Source: JBHELT01 sp046262935
Lineage (GTDB): Bacteria > Actinomycetota > CADDZG01 > JAHWKV01
NCBI GenBank assembly: GCA_046262935.1
Contig: JBHELT010000027.1
Span: forward strand, 1 to 31,123
Direction: 5' to 3'
DNA length: 31,123 bases
Below, in pieces: positions 30,471-31,123 of this stretch (the first letter of the stretch is position 1; the number at the start of each line of letters is the position of its first letter). The notes beneath the pieces are model-generated. The model was not told the origin of the DNA, made no database searches, and was given only the letters and a program-made list of their open reading frames with translations. A program made the translations under genes and the position numbers.

Positions 30471-31123
30471 GTGAGCGTTAAGGCATCGGTGGCGGCCGAG
30501 TCTGCCGTCGATCGCATTAGGTCGCGGCCCTGGGGCTTAGCTGTCGCGGTAGTAGCAGGCGATGAGACCTCGATCCTCCTAGACCAGGGCGATGACAAGT
30601 TTGACGAAGACACTTACTTTCAGATTGGTTCCGTAACCAAGACGATGACGGGACTCTTGCTGGCGGATCTCGTCGTGCGCGGCGAGGTATCGCTAGATGC
30701 AACGGTCGGTTCTGTTTTAGGTGCAGAAACTGGGGTCTGCGGCCCGATCACACTGTTAGAGCTTGCGACACAGAACAGCGGTCTTCCGCGTCTTCCTCCC
30801 AATCTTCGCCACGAGGATATCGATGAAGCGAACCCGTACAGCTCCTATAGCGAGGCGAAGCTCATTGAAGCTTTGGGCCGAGTGGACCAACTGAAGCCCG
30901 GTTATGCGTATTCGAACTTTGGGTTCATGCTGCTTGGCCTTCTTATCTCTCGCATCAGCGGCTCCAGCTATGCAGAGCTAGCAAAGCAAAGAATCTTCGA
31001 CCCCCTCGGAATGAAAGCAGTGTGCGGCATACCTCGAGACGAAGAACGTCTTCCCGGCTATGAAGGCTCGTCACAAATGCCCTGCTGGACTACTCAATTA
31101 CCGGGAGCTGGAGGGATCGCAAG
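30471..31123 (+). CDS. Class C beta-lactamase-fold serine hydrolase, N-terminal part (runs off the right edge)
   Basis: The frame starting at GTG 30471 (AGGAG about 11 bases upstream) is open to the window edge. It shows the beta-lactamase/penicillin-binding fold: nucleophile motif SVTK (Ser54, Lys57) in FQIGSVTKTMTGLLLADLVV, and the Tyr-x-Asn element in YAYSNFGFMLLGLLI. The family includes AmpC, D-alanyl-D-alanine carboxypeptidases and esterases, so a general serine hydrolase is the safe call. The KTG-type third motif is not yet reached. No signal peptide is evident, so this member may be cytoplasmic. It lies about 100 bases after the GNAT toxin gene and is probably transcribed on its own. 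Confidence 0.85.
   Translation, partial: MSVKASVAAESAVDRIRSRPWGLAVAVVAGDETSILLDQGDDKFDEDTYFQIGSVTKTMTGLLLADLVVRGEVSLDATVGSVLGAETGVCGPITLLELATQNSGLPRLPPNLRHEDIDEANPYSSYSEAKLIEALGRVDQLKPGYAYSNFGFMLLGLLISRISGSSYAELAKQRIFDPLGMKAVCGIPRDEERLPGYEGSSQMPCWTTQLPGAGGIA

Noticed and set aside
1..31123. CRISPR array or direct-repeat arrays
   Set aside because: Apart from the gatB repeat I saw no regularly spaced repeats, and no cas genes are present.
19645..31123. Attachment-site duplication of the tRNA-Glu 3' end
   Set aside because: I did not see a copy of the tRNA 3' end downstream in this window; the island idea rests on gene content only.

Overview
The window is bacterial and reads as Actinomycetota, probably a mid-GC Acidimicrobiia-like lineage. 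This is an inference. It rests on a GatCAB/GluRS indirect route to Gln-tRNA, a long SerA carrying ASB and ACT domains, a DinB/DUF664-type protein of a fold often tied to mycothiol chemistry, several genes with a TAnnnT box just ahead of the start codon and no ribosome binding site (leaderless style), and a large secreted type-1 periplasmic binding protein. No 16S or marker search was possible.

Left part (1 to about 19.7 kb) is a dense housekeeping region. On the minus strand lie a partial acyl-CoA dehydrogenase and its adjacent TetR regulator. The plus strand then carries a secreted membrane-anchored protein, gatC-gatA-gatB with overlapping stop/start codons, a DinB-like protein, a class V aminotransferase paired with serA, a branched-chain aminotransferase (ilvE), a two-gene heterodimeric ABC exporter, gltX, and an M23 lipoprotein peptidase. 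These are followed by tRNA-Gln(CUG) on the minus strand, threonine synthase, an FAD/Rieske oxidoreductase on the minus strand, a VOC protein, a DUF1905/YdeI protein and tRNA-Glu(CUC). GatCAB, GluRS and both substrate tRNAs lie within 18 kb and together make up the transamidation route to Gln-tRNA. The serine, threonine and branched-chain enzymes form an amino-acid biosynthesis theme.

Right part (about 19.7 to 31.1 kb, starting just after tRNA-Glu) is an accessory region. It holds three apparently intact toxin-antitoxin modules: MntA/HepT, Phd/PIN and a DUF1778/GNAT pair of TacAT type. It also holds much debris: the 3' end of an IS3-family transposase fused to a 5'-truncated methyltransferase, a HAD phosphatase gene broken in an 8-G tract, a frameshifted aminoglycoside-phosphotransferase-like gene next to a recombinase-like coiled coil, an AbiEii-like gene broken by compensating homopolymer indels, and a decayed lipoprotein-like gene. 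Between these lie two HIT-family genes, a secreted Ig-like protein and a secreted substrate-binding-like protein. A partial class C beta-lactamase/serine hydrolase runs off the right edge.

I found no convincing wholly new system. The points most worth a second look are the in-frame triple repeat in GatB, the asymmetric ABC exporter, the leaderless Phd/PIN operon with an apparent CTG toxin start, the palindromic operator over the TacAT promoter, and the cluster of homopolymer frameshifts confined to the right part.
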